Positions 7,025 to 13,088 of a DNA stretch of 13,088 nt are shown piece by piece. The DNA is from Gammaproteobacteria bacterium. Its GTDB lineage: Bacteria; Pseudomonadota; Gammaproteobacteria; Steroidobacterales; Woeseiaceae. Location: NCBI GenBank assembly GCA_030641695.1, contig DAOWGY010000260.1, positions 1 to 13,088 of the forward strand, read 5' to 3'. The translations under genes and the position numbers were made by a program. The notes beneath the pieces are model-generated. The model was not told the origin of the DNA. It saw only the letters and a program-made list of their open reading frames with translations, and did not search any database. How positions within the stretch are numbered: position 1 is the stretch's first letter; every line of letters begins with the position of its first letter.

Positions 7025-7678
7025 ATGCGTTGGACTGTTATTGGGGTGTTGCTGCTCGCCGCACCCGGCCTTGGCTTCGCACAAGGCAATCGCGCCGGTA
7101 CCTGGGAATGGTCATTCGCCGGTATCTACCAGGACTCGGCCGGCAGTGGCGCTGCCGGTGGCTCGAGTGTCAATGTCGACGGCCAATTTGGTCTCGGTAT
7201 CAGTTTCGGCTATCACCTGAACAACAACTTCATGATCGGCGCCGACGTCGAGTGGTTGCGGCCGGACTACACGGCCGTCCTGGTCAACGACCTGGACCCG
7301 ACCGACGTCACCGTGATCAATCATGAGCTCTCGCAGTTCAATGGCCGCATCAAGGGAACATTTCATTTCACCGACGGACCGTTGACGCCATACGTCGAAG
7401 CCGGATTCGGCTGGACCTACATTGATTCCAACGTCGCGGACGGACCACCCATTACCGGCTGCTGGTGGCACCCGTGGTGGGGCTACGTCTGCTCGAACTA
7501 CTACAGTACGTTCTCGTCCACGGAGTTTTCCTACGGCGGTGCACTCGGTCTGCGTTATCAGCTGGTGGGCGGAACGGTGCTGAAACTCAGCGTCAATCAC
7601 TACGTGCTGGACGCCGGCAGTGGCAAGCCTGACCCGGAACTGAATGCAGCGCGACTCGAGATCGCCTGGGGGTTCTGA
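7025..7678 (+). CDS. Small outer-membrane beta-barrel protein with Trp/Cys-rich loop
   Basis: This 217-residue protein looks like an OmpA/OmpW-sized eight-stranded barrel (OMP_b-brl type). It has a signal peptide (about 1-19, ending GLGFA before QG), alternating amphipathic strands such as QFGLGISFGYHL, FMIGADVEWL, GRIKGTFHF, PYVEAGFGWTY, SYGGALGLRYQL and VLKLSVNHYVL, and a terminal strand ending in Phe (ARLEIAWGF), the usual BamA recognition signal. Between two strands lies CWWHPWWGYVC (146-156): two cysteines that could form a disulfide around a Trp-rich loop, probably on the cell surface. The ATG is supported by GAGG 7 bases upstream. Function is unknown. It follows the M23 peptidase by 80 bases, with its own possible promoter, and converges on the acyltransferase gene across a REPIN. 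Confidence 0.85.
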   Translation: MRWTVIGVLLLAAPGLGFAQGNRAGTWEWSFAGIYQDSAGSGAAGGSSVNVDGQFGLGISFGYHLNNNFMIGADVEWLRPDYTAVLVNDLDPTDVTVINHELSQFNGRIKGTFHFTDGPLTPYVEAGFGWTYIDSNVADGPPITGCWWHPWWGYVCSNYYSTFSSTEFSYGGALGLRYQLVGGTVLKLSVNHYVLDAGSGKPDPELNAARLEIAWGF

Positions 7679-7687
7679 ATTGAGCCT

Positions 7688-7751
7688 GTTGGAGCGCTTC
7701 TCGAAGCGCGATTTGGATCAATCGCAATCGCGGTTCAAGAACCGCTCCAAC
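7688..7751. repeat. REPIN-like inverted pair of REP units between the barrel gene and metX
   Basis: Two 26-base units are arranged as mirror images: the left at 7688-7713 (+) and the right at 7726-7751 (minus), separated by 12 bases. They differ at only 3 positions. Two of these are the two sides of one stem pair (C-G in one, G-C in the other), so both hairpins (7694-7709 and 7730-7745) keep full pairing; the third is in the loop. Both start GTTGGAGCG and end GCGATT. The whole 64-base element could also fold into one long stem. The left unit shares 24 identical bases with the right unit of the element at 1070-1160. It begins 9 bases after the barrel gene stop and ends 41 bases before the metX stop. 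No T-run follows either hairpin. Confidence 0.92.
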
Positions 7752-7792
7752 AATGAGAGACAGGCAAACTGATTGAAATCGTCAGAGGTTTC

Positions 7793-8911
7793 CTAGGACT
7801 TGGCGGTGAAGTCGCCGCTGCATTCGATGAATTCGCAGATGATGGGACGAAATGCGTCCATGTCGACGAGGAACGAATCGTGGCCGCGAATGCAATCGAG
7901 TTCAATCAACCTCGTGTCCTTGCATGCGGTTTTCATGCCCTCGGCGAGTTGCCGTTGCTGGTGCAACGGGAACAGGATGTCGGTCACCACCCCGATCACG
8001 AGCACCCGTTCGAGATCCAGGTGCCGAAAGCCGGCGGCGAGCGAGCCACCGTGCTCCGCCAGGTCGAAGAGATCCGACGCGCGTGACAGGTACAGGTAGC
8101 AATTGGCATCGAACGCACCGCTGAAGCGGTTCGCGTGGGCTTCCAGGTAAGACTCGACCGAGAATTCGATGCGAAACGGCTCGTCGCCGGGGCCGGCGTA
8201 ATTAATCCGCTCGCGACCGAATCGCTGTTCCCACTCCTCCGGTGACCGATAGCTCATCATGCCGAGCTTGCGCGCCAGGCGCTGGCCATCCACGGGCTGA
8301 TCGCCGGGATCGTAGTTGCCACCCTGCCATTTGGGATCGCAGCGAATCAGCTCTCGCTGTAATGACCGCATTGCGATTGCAAATGGCAGTGGCCTGGCCG
8401 ACGACGATATCGAAATGAACGACGCAACGGCCCCGGGATGATTCACGCAAAGCGCGAGACCGCTCATGCCGCCCATCGAGCAGCCGACGACCGTGTGAAT
8501 CTTCTCGATGCCGAGACTCCGAACGACGCCAAACGCCGCTTCACCGACATCCTCGAGCGTAAGCGTCGGAAAAGTCAGCCGGTATAGCTCCCCGGTCTCG
8601 GGATTGACGGATGCGGGGCCCGTCGATCCGAAGCAACTGCCAAGCGAGTTGACGCAAATGATGCAGTAGCGGTCCGTATCGAGGGGAAAACCAGAGCCGA
8701 TCATGTCTTCCCACCAACCTGGCGTCGAATCCTCGCCCGACGACGCGGCGTGGGCGGATGGCGACAGGCCACTGAAGATCAGAATCGCGTTGCTCTTATC
8801 TTCGTTGAGATCGCCCCAGGTCTCGTACGCCATTGTTGGCGATTCGAGATAGCCACCGCGATGCATCTTGAAGCGGCCCTCGAGTGTCACGTATTTTGTT
8901 GCTGCACTCAT
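7793..8911 (-). CDS. metX: MetX-family acyltransferase, probably serine O-succinyltransferase
   Basis: An alpha/beta-hydrolase of the MetX family, whose members transfer acetyl or succinyl groups to homoserine or serine for methionine or cysteine synthesis. Numbering from the upstream TTG at 8917, the triad is Ser147 in GCSMGGM, Asp313 in VTDILFP and His346 in RGHDSFL. Several segments match xanthomonad proteins characterised as serine O-succinyltransferases rather than typical homoserine acyltransferases: SGLSPSAHAA (usual MetX: CHALTGDAH), VNSLGSCFGSTGPAS (usual: NVLGGCxGTTGP) and PLPFAIAMRSLQRELIR. I infer succinylation of serine, a route to cysteine that replaces CysE; homoserine remains possible. 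I prefer the ATG at 8911 (372 residues) because GAGAGG lies 7 bases before it, while the TTG at 8917 is almost on top of that site. It follows der by 36 bases and is probably the last gene of that operon. Confidence 0.93.
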   Translation of the reverse strand: MSAATKYVTLEGRFKMHRGGYLESPTMAYETWGDLNEDKSNAILIFSGLSPSAHAASSGEDSTPGWWEDMIGSGFPLDTDRYCIICVNSLGSCFGSTGPASVNPETGELYRLTFPTLTLEDVGEAAFGVVRSLGIEKIHTVVGCSMGGMSGLALCVNHPGAVASFISISSSARPLPFAIAMRSLQRELIRCDPKWQGGNYDPGDQPVDGQRLARKLGMMSYRSPEEWEQRFGRERINYAGPGDEPFRIEFSVESYLEAHANRFSGAFDANCYLYLSRASDLFDLAEHGGSLAAGFRHLDLERVLVIGVVTDILFPLHQQRQLAEGMKTACKDTRLIELDCIRGHDSFLVDMDAFRPIICEFIECSGDFTAKS

Positions 8912-8918
8912 CGCCAAA

Positions 8919-8924
8919 CCTCTC
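8919..8924 (-). promoter_or_regulatory. Ribosome binding site deciding the metX start
   Basis: GAGAGG on the minus strand lies 7 bases before the ATG at 8911 but only 1 base before the in-frame TTG at 8917. The spacing favours the ATG. Confidence 0.7.
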
Positions 8925-8947
8925 GTTACCGAAATCCCCTGAACGAC

Positions 8948-10342
8948 CTATTTCTTCGCGTGTTTCATGAGCCGCTTGCGACGCCGTGTCTGTCTTGGCG
9001 TCAGCTTGTTCCGCCGGCCCTTATAGGGATTGTCGCCCGTCCTGAATGATAAACGAACCGGCGTACCGCGCAGTTTAAACACTTTGCGGAATCGATTGAT
9101 CAGATAGCGGCGATACGACTCCGGCACGCGCTCGGTCTGGTTACCATGAATCACAATTACGGGCGGGTTACGGCCGCCCTGGTGTGCATAGCGCAGACGG
9201 ATACGTCTGCTTCGCACGAGTGGCGGCGGATGGGCGGTCACGGCGCTCTCGAGTTCCCGCGTGAGCTCCGTGGTCGACAGGTCTCGTGTTGCTGCCTTGT
9301 ACGCACGCTCGACGGCAGGCAGCAGGTCGCCCACGGCCGTGCCGTGTAGCGCCGAGATCGTGATGCGCTCGGCGAAATCCAAAAACGGCAAGCGTCGCTC
9401 GAGTTCGTCCCGCACGTGCTTGCGCTCACTCGCCGTAAGTCCGTCCCACTTGTTGGTGACGACGACCAGCGCACGACCTCGCTCCAGTACCAGTCCCAAC
9501 AGGCTGACGTCCTGCTCGGTAATACCCTCGTGCGCATCGAGCACGGCAATGACAACCTGTGCCCGCTCGATCGCCTGCAGCGCCTTGATGACGCTGAACT
9601 TCTCGATGGTTTCATGCACCCTGGCACGGCGCCGAATTCCTGCCGTGTCGATCAGCACGTAATTACGATCATTGCGCACGAACGGAACGGCAACGCTATC
9701 GCGGGTCGTACCAGGCTGGTCGAAGACCACGAGCCGGTCCTCACCGAGCAGACGATTGATGAGCGTTGACTTGCCGACGTTGGGGCGACCGATGACCGCG
9801 ATGCGCAACTCATCGTCATCGTCATCGCTCGTATCCCGCTCTTCCTCGTCGACATCGTAGTCTGCCAGTATCGCGTCCATCAGCGCGGCGATGCGATCGC
9901 CATGCGCTGAAGACACCGCGTGCGGTTCGCCAATACCGAGACTGTGAAACTCGCTGGCCGCGATATCTGCATCCAGGCCTTCGGACTTGTTGACGGCCAG
10001 CCAGACGTGCCCGGCGTGCCTGCGCGCCAGGTCGGCGACGTGTTCATCCGCCGCCGTCAACCCCTCGCGACCGTCAACCATGACGATAGCAACGTCCGCT
10101 TCGCCGAGAGCACGCACCGTTTGCTCGACCGTGCGCTCGTCGATACCACTCTCGCCGCCTGCGACACCGCCAGTATCGATGACGAGATAGGGAATGGCAC
10201 CAAGCTTGCCGAAGCCGTACTTGCGATCGCGCGTCAGGCCCGGGTAGTCGGCAACGAGGGCGTCGCGGGAACGTGTCAGGCGATTGAAAAGCGTCGATTT
10301 GCCGACGTTAGGTCGACCGATCAGGGCGATGACGGGGAGCAT
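8948..10342 (-). CDS. der: Ribosome-assembly GTPase Der (EngA)
   Basis: Der is an essential GTPase with two tandem G domains and a KH-like domain that acts in late assembly of the 50S ribosomal subunit. In this 464-residue protein the first G domain has GRPNVGKS (9-16), DYPGLTRD, DTGG and NKSE (118-121). An acidic linker (about 164-178, six Asp in a row near its end) precedes the second G domain with GRPNVGKS (185-192), DQPGTTRD, DTAG and NKWD (297-300). The KH domain runs from about 355 to the basic tail RRRKRLMKHAKK. The start is set at the ATG at 10342 because MLPVIALIGRPNVGKS matches the family N-terminus; the open frame runs 100 codons further up into bamB, but those codons do not resemble Der. 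It begins 25 bases after the bamB stop. NKSE in place of NKxD is also found in other Der first domains. Confidence 0.97.
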   Translation of the reverse strand: MLPVIALIGRPNVGKSTLFNRLTRSRDALVADYPGLTRDRKYGFGKLGAIPYLVIDTGGVAGGESGIDERTVEQTVRALGEADVAIVMVDGREGLTAADEHVADLARRHAGHVWLAVNKSEGLDADIAASEFHSLGIGEPHAVSSAHGDRIAALMDAILADYDVDEEERDTSDDDDDELRIAVIGRPNVGKSTLINRLLGEDRLVVFDQPGTTRDSVAVPFVRNDRNYVLIDTAGIRRRARVHETIEKFSVIKALQAIERAQVVIAVLDAHEGITEQDVSLLGLVLERGRALVVVTNKWDGLTASERKHVRDELERRLPFLDFAERITISALHGTAVGDLLPAVERAYKAATRDLSTTELTRELESAVTAHPPPLVRSRRIRLRYAHQGGRNPPVIVIHGNQTERVPESYRRYLINRFRKVFKLRGTPVRLSFRTGDNPYKGRRNKLTPRQTRRRKRLMKHAKK

Positions 10343-10367
10343 CGGACAACACCGACACGACGAAGTG

Positions 10368-11570
10368 TCAGGCCTCCTCGTTGGCCGTATCGGGTGCGCG
10401 GCGCTTGTCCTGCCTGGGCTCCTGAACAATCCAGGCGGACACTTTGCCATCGTCGGATTGCACGTACAGCCTGTCGGCAACCACGATTGGAGTGCCGACG
10501 ATGGCATGTTTGCCGGCACGCACCCGTGCCACAGGTTCGCCATCGACGTTATTGAAGAAATGCAAATAGCCGTCCAGATCACCAACGACGACCGTAGTTC
10601 TGAAGGACACAGGCACGGTCGGCTCGCGGCGCAGCAATGCATTTTGCCGCCAGATCTCGGCCCCGGTTCGCCGATTCAATGCGACCAGTTCGCCATTGTC
10701 CAGCGTCGCATAAATGTTGTTCCAGTCTGCCGTCACGCCTTCATAGGTCGACAACTCGCGCGCCCAGAGAATCTGTCCGGACTCGGAGGCCAGTGCCGCG
10801 ACGCGACCCTGGTATCCGGAGGCGTAAACATCCTGACCGACGACGGCGAGGTCGCCATCGATATCGGCCAGCCGATCGAGATCCGAGCGACCAGTCGGCG
10901 GCGACAACATGCTCTCCCACTGAATGTCACCGCTTGTCAGTTCGACGGCAATCAGCCGGCCGTTGTCAAATCCGGAGACAATATTCTGCCCCACTTGTAC
11001 GGGCGACGTGGTACCACGAATCGTCAGAGTTGGCGTCGACTGTTCCATGGACCAGCGTTCCGTACCGTCAAATATGGACAAGGCACGCAGGCTATTGTCG
11101 ACCGTTTGAATGACAACGAACTCATCGAGTACCAGCGGCGTCGCCAGGGACTCGCCGCCTATGTACGAGCGCCAGCGCTCGGCACCGTCGCTCGCCGAAA
11201 GAGCAATAACATAACCGTCTACGGCCACGACGACGACAAGATCCCCGCCGACGCCCGGTCCGGACGATAATTCAATATCGAGTTTGTTGCGCCAGGCCTG
11301 CTTGCCGCTCTCCGGATTGAATGCGAGAACGTTGCCGTCGAAGCTTGCTGCATAGATGCGATTTCCATCGCCGACCGGACGTAGCGCAACACGCAGGAAT
11401 TCTGCATCATCGCCGAGTTTGGCTGACCACAGCTTCTTGATCGAAACCTTGGTCTGGAAGTCGATCAGTTCGGCCGGCTCGAGCTCCTTTTCCTTATCAC
11501 CGAAAAGGCCGCACGCCGAAAGTGCCACCAAGACTGACAATGCCAGCAGATTGCGGGCGAAAGACGTCAC
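10368..11570 (-). CDS. bamB: Outer-membrane assembly lipoprotein BamB
   Basis: BamB is a periplasmic lipoprotein of the BAM complex that helps BamA insert beta-barrel proteins into the outer membrane. The 400-residue protein has a lipoprotein signal with lipobox LSAC (17-20, lipidated Cys20), then eight PQQ-like beta-propeller repeats visible as recurring patterns such as VLAFNPESGKQAWR, VIALSASDGAERWR, LIAVELTSGDIQWE and LVALNRRTGAEIWR. The BamB hallmark SDLDRLADIDGDLAVVG plus YQGRVAAL is present. A charged 18-residue tail extends past the last blade. It starts with GTG at 11570, overlapping the yfgM stop by 4 bases (GTGA), so translation is probably coupled. The order hisS-yfgM-bamB-der is a standard gammaproteobacterial cluster. 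Confidence 0.97.
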   Translation of the reverse strand: MTSFARNLLALSVLVALSACGLFGDKEKELEPAELIDFQTKVSIKKLWSAKLGDDAEFLRVALRPVGDGNRIYAASFDGNVLAFNPESGKQAWRNKLDIELSSGPGVGGDLVVVVAVDGYVIALSASDGAERWRSYIGGESLATPLVLDEFVVIQTVDNSLRALSIFDGTERWSMEQSTPTLTIRGTTSPVQVGQNIVSGFDNGRLIAVELTSGDIQWESMLSPPTGRSDLDRLADIDGDLAVVGQDVYASGYQGRVAALASESGQILWARELSTYEGVTADWNNIYATLDNGELVALNRRTGAEIWRQNALLRREPTVPVSFRTTVVVGDLDGYLHFFNNVDGEPVARVRAGKHAIVGTPIVVADRLYVQSDDGKVSAWIVQEPRQDKRRAPDTANEEA

Positions 11571-12289
11571 TCGGCGCTTCCCTCGGCCATATCGTCAGCG
11601 TCGTCAGCGTTCATATCGGGCTCGACACCACTATCCTCCACCGGTTCCTCGGCTGCAGTGGCTTCATCCGGCAAATCGAGTAACTTCAACTGCACCAGGC
11701 CCTGGTCGACCGTTGGCATCGTTTCCCGCAGCGCAGCCTCGTAGGATGCGCGCGCATCGGCAAAGCGCCCTGACGCCACATAGGCATCGCCGAGTGCATC
11801 GGCATAGCGCGCCGCGAATGCCGAGGACTCATGACCCTCCAGCAAGGTCACCACCTCCTCAGCTTTGTCCTGGTAGAGCAGGACCTTCGCAAGCCGTACG
11901 CGGCCGACGTGTTTGAGGTTCTCGAAACCGTTCATAGTCAGCAAGCCCTGCAAAGTGTCGACGGCATCCTGATCACGGTTCTTGTCCATGTAGAGTCGCG
12001 CCATTGCAAGCTTCGACTGCGCGGCGTAAGACGTGTTCCCGTGACCGGTCGCAATTTCTGCCGCGGTCGCTTCGGCCGCTTCGAGATCGCCATCGGCCAC
12101 GTTCAGCGTCAGCGTGTCATACAGCGTAGATGCTGCAATCTGCGCGTCGCGTTGCGCGGTTTGATAATAGTTGAAGCCGAACAGAATGAGCGCGCCGAGT
12201 ACGACGCCGCCGATGACGTAGTAGCCATACTCAGACCACCAGGCCCGCATTTTCTCAATTTGTTCTTTTTCCGAAAGTAATTCGTCCAC
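11567..12289 (-). CDS. yfgM: YfgM-family SecYEG ancillary protein
   Basis: YfgM is an inner-membrane protein with a periplasmic TPR-like domain; in E. coli it associates with SecYEG and PpiD and helps proteins leaving the translocon. The 240-residue protein has a short cytoplasmic start (DELLSEKEQIEKMRAWWSEYG), one transmembrane segment (about 22-41, VIGGVVLGALILFGFNYY), and TPR-like helices at about 50-205 (for example AAQSKLAMARLYMDKNRDQDAV and RYADALGDAYVASGRFADAR). Residues 207-240 are an acidic, Ala/Asp/Glu-rich tail that E. coli YfgM (206 residues) lacks. The start is GTG at 12289, supported by AAAGG 8 bases upstream, which overlaps the hisS stop. It lies 11 bases after hisS and overlaps bamB by 4 bases. 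Confidence 0.94.
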   Translation of the reverse strand: MDELLSEKEQIEKMRAWWSEYGYYVIGGVVLGALILFGFNYYQTAQRDAQIAASTLYDTLTLNVADGDLEAAEATAAEIATGHGNTSYAAQSKLAMARLYMDKNRDQDAVDTLQGLLTMNGFENLKHVGRVRLAKVLLYQDKAEEVVTLLEGHESSAFAARYADALGDAYVASGRFADARASYEAALRETMPTVDQGLVQLKLLDLPDEATAAEEPVEDSGVEPDMNADDADDMAEGSAE

Positions 12290-12297
12290 AAGTAGTG

Positions 12298-12302
12298 CCT
12301 TT
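12298..12302 (-). promoter_or_regulatory. Ribosome binding site for the yfgM GTG start, overlapping the hisS stop
   Basis: AAAGG on the minus strand shares its first two bases with the hisS TAA stop and lies 8 bases before the GTG at 12289. This supports the GTG start and translational linkage with hisS. Confidence 0.6.
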
Positions 12303-13088
12303 AGTCCTTGCCCGCGCCAGCCTGTGCTGCCGCCTCACTCAGTTTTCCCGCCAGCGCCGTCGCCAGTTCGTTCAGCCCGACACTGTATTGCTCTTCACGC
12401 GTGTGCATCGGCTTTATGCCAACGCGACCCTCGGCCAGCTCCTGCTCGCCAAGTATCAACGCGTAGTCCGCATTGCTGTTGTTCGCACGCTTCATCTGCG
12501 ACTTGAAGCTGCCGCCGCCGAGATTCAGCTCGACCCGAATTCCGGCGATCTTGTCGCGCAGTTCTTCAACCAGCCCGAAGGCGTGCTCGAGCGTCCCGTC
12601 GCCGACTGCCACAACGTAAACGTCGGCATCACCTGGCGGTGCCTCACCACCACAGGCTTCGAACAATGCCACAAGACGCTCGATTCCCATCGCCCAGCCC
12701 ACGGCCGGTGTCGGCCGCCCGCCGAGTTTCTCGACCAGCCCGTCGTAACGCCCGCCGGAGCAGACGGCGCCTTGTGATCCGAGCGCGTCCGTGACCCACT
12801 CGAACACGGTGCGACTGTAGTAATCGAGTCCCCGGACGAGGCGCGGATTCAGCGTGTAACTGACGCCTGCCGCATCCAGAAGCGCTCGCAACTCATCGAA
12901 GTGCTCTGCCGATTCCGCGTCCAGAAAGTCCAGCATCACCGGCGCAGCGTCGACTATTGCCTGCATTTGCGGGTTTTTGCTATCGAGAATTCGCAACGGA
13001 TTCCGTTCGAGGCGCCGAATACTATCCTGATCGAGCTGACTTTTCACGCCGGAAAAGTAATCGACGAGCGTATCCCTGTAGCGCTGGC
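12301..13088 (-). CDS. hisS: Histidyl-tRNA synthetase, 5' end cut by window edge
   Basis: HisRS attaches histidine to tRNA-His. Only the C-terminal part, about 262 residues, is inside the window; the reading frame is open to the right edge, and the visible part starts QRYRDTLVDYFSGVKSQLD. The family is usually about 420-430 residues. It shows the HisRS signatures LVRGLDYYSRTVFEW, GSQGAVCSGGRYDGLV and class II motif 3 (AVGWAMGIERLVALFE), followed by the anticodon-binding domain (DVYVVAVGDG to the end, LGEQELAEGRVGIK). The frame's first GTG (13047) is an internal Val, not a start. It is the most upstream gene seen of the hisS-yfgM-bamB-der(-metX) cluster; the promoter is outside the window. Confidence 0.97.
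   Translation of the reverse strand, partial: QRYRDTLVDYFSGVKSQLDQDSIRRLERNPLRILDSKNPQMQAIVDAAPVMLDFLDAESAEHFDELRALLDAAGVSYTLNPRLVRGLDYYSRTVFEWVTDALGSQGAVCSGGRYDGLVEKLGGRPTPAVGWAMGIERLVALFEACGGEAPPGDADVYVVAVGDGTLEHAFGLVEELRDKIAGIRVELNLGGGSFKSQMKRANNSNADYALILGEQELAEGRVGIKPMHTREEQYSVGLNELATALAGKLSEAAAQAGAGKD

Noticed and set aside
10343..10642. 100-codon upstream extension of der into bamB
   Set aside because: The extra residues (Cys- and Ser-rich) do not resemble Der, and the family N-terminus begins exactly at the ATG at 10342.
10284..11270. Open frame of 328 codons on the + strand opposite bamB and der
   Set aside because: It lies wholly antisense to two well-recognised genes, and its translation shows no recognisable domain or signal. 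Long antisense frames are common in GC-rich coding DNA.
11581..11611. Short tandem GTCAGC repeats near the end of yfgM
   Set aside because: They encode the acidic Asp/Ala tail in frame and are explained by low-complexity protein sequence.
1..13088. A defence system, prophage, integron, CRISPR array or biosynthetic cluster
   Set aside because: Every substantial frame with coding character is a recognised housekeeping or envelope gene; there is no transposase, integrase, recombinase, toxin-antitoxin pair or regularly spaced repeat array.

Overview
This window looks like ordinary chromosome of a GC-rich gammaproteobacterium. The gene set hisS-yfgM-bamB-der, the divergent pair xseA / guaB-guaA, mltF and tadA is typical of that class. 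Protein details, such as the xanthomonad-like acyltransferase and the ExoVII and M23 neighbours, suggest a lineage near Xanthomonadales or Woeseia/Steroidobacter rather than the enterics; that placement is inference. No phage, plasmid, insertion sequence, CRISPR, tRNA or rRNA was seen.

Layout, left to right. (1) The 3' two-thirds of mltF (lytic transglycosylase F) enters on the + strand and meets tadA head-on. (2) A minus-strand purine operon reads guaB (IMP dehydrogenase), guaA (GMP synthase), tadA (tRNA A34 deaminase), with gaps of 10 and 0 bases. (3) A 95-base divergent promoter region separates guaB from xseA (exonuclease VII large subunit), which overlaps a secreted M23 peptidase gene by 14 bases. 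A small outer-membrane beta-barrel gene follows on the same strand. (4) Facing it, the minus strand carries hisS (partial at the right edge), yfgM, bamB, der and a MetX-family acyltransferase, all tightly spaced and probably one operon. It joins histidyl-tRNA charging, a SecYEG/periplasmic chaperone partner, outer-membrane protein assembly, ribosome assembly and sulfur amino acid synthesis.

The order guaA-guaB / xseA ... der-bamB-yfgM-hisS is the same as around the E. coli gua locus. Here the stretch between xseA and der holds three extra genes (M23 peptidase, beta-barrel, acyltransferase).

The most notable non-coding signal is a palindromic repeat family. Four copies of a ~26-base REP-like unit form two inverted pairs (REPIN-like), one in each of the window's two convergent intergenic gaps. 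Stem substitutions are compensated. One copy contains the mltF stop codon.

I found no convincing new defence, mobile or biosynthetic system. The observations most worth following are the REPINs, the likely serine (not homoserine) O-succinyltransferase, and the apparently leaderless xseA promoter. No gene-free stretch exceeds 115 bases.
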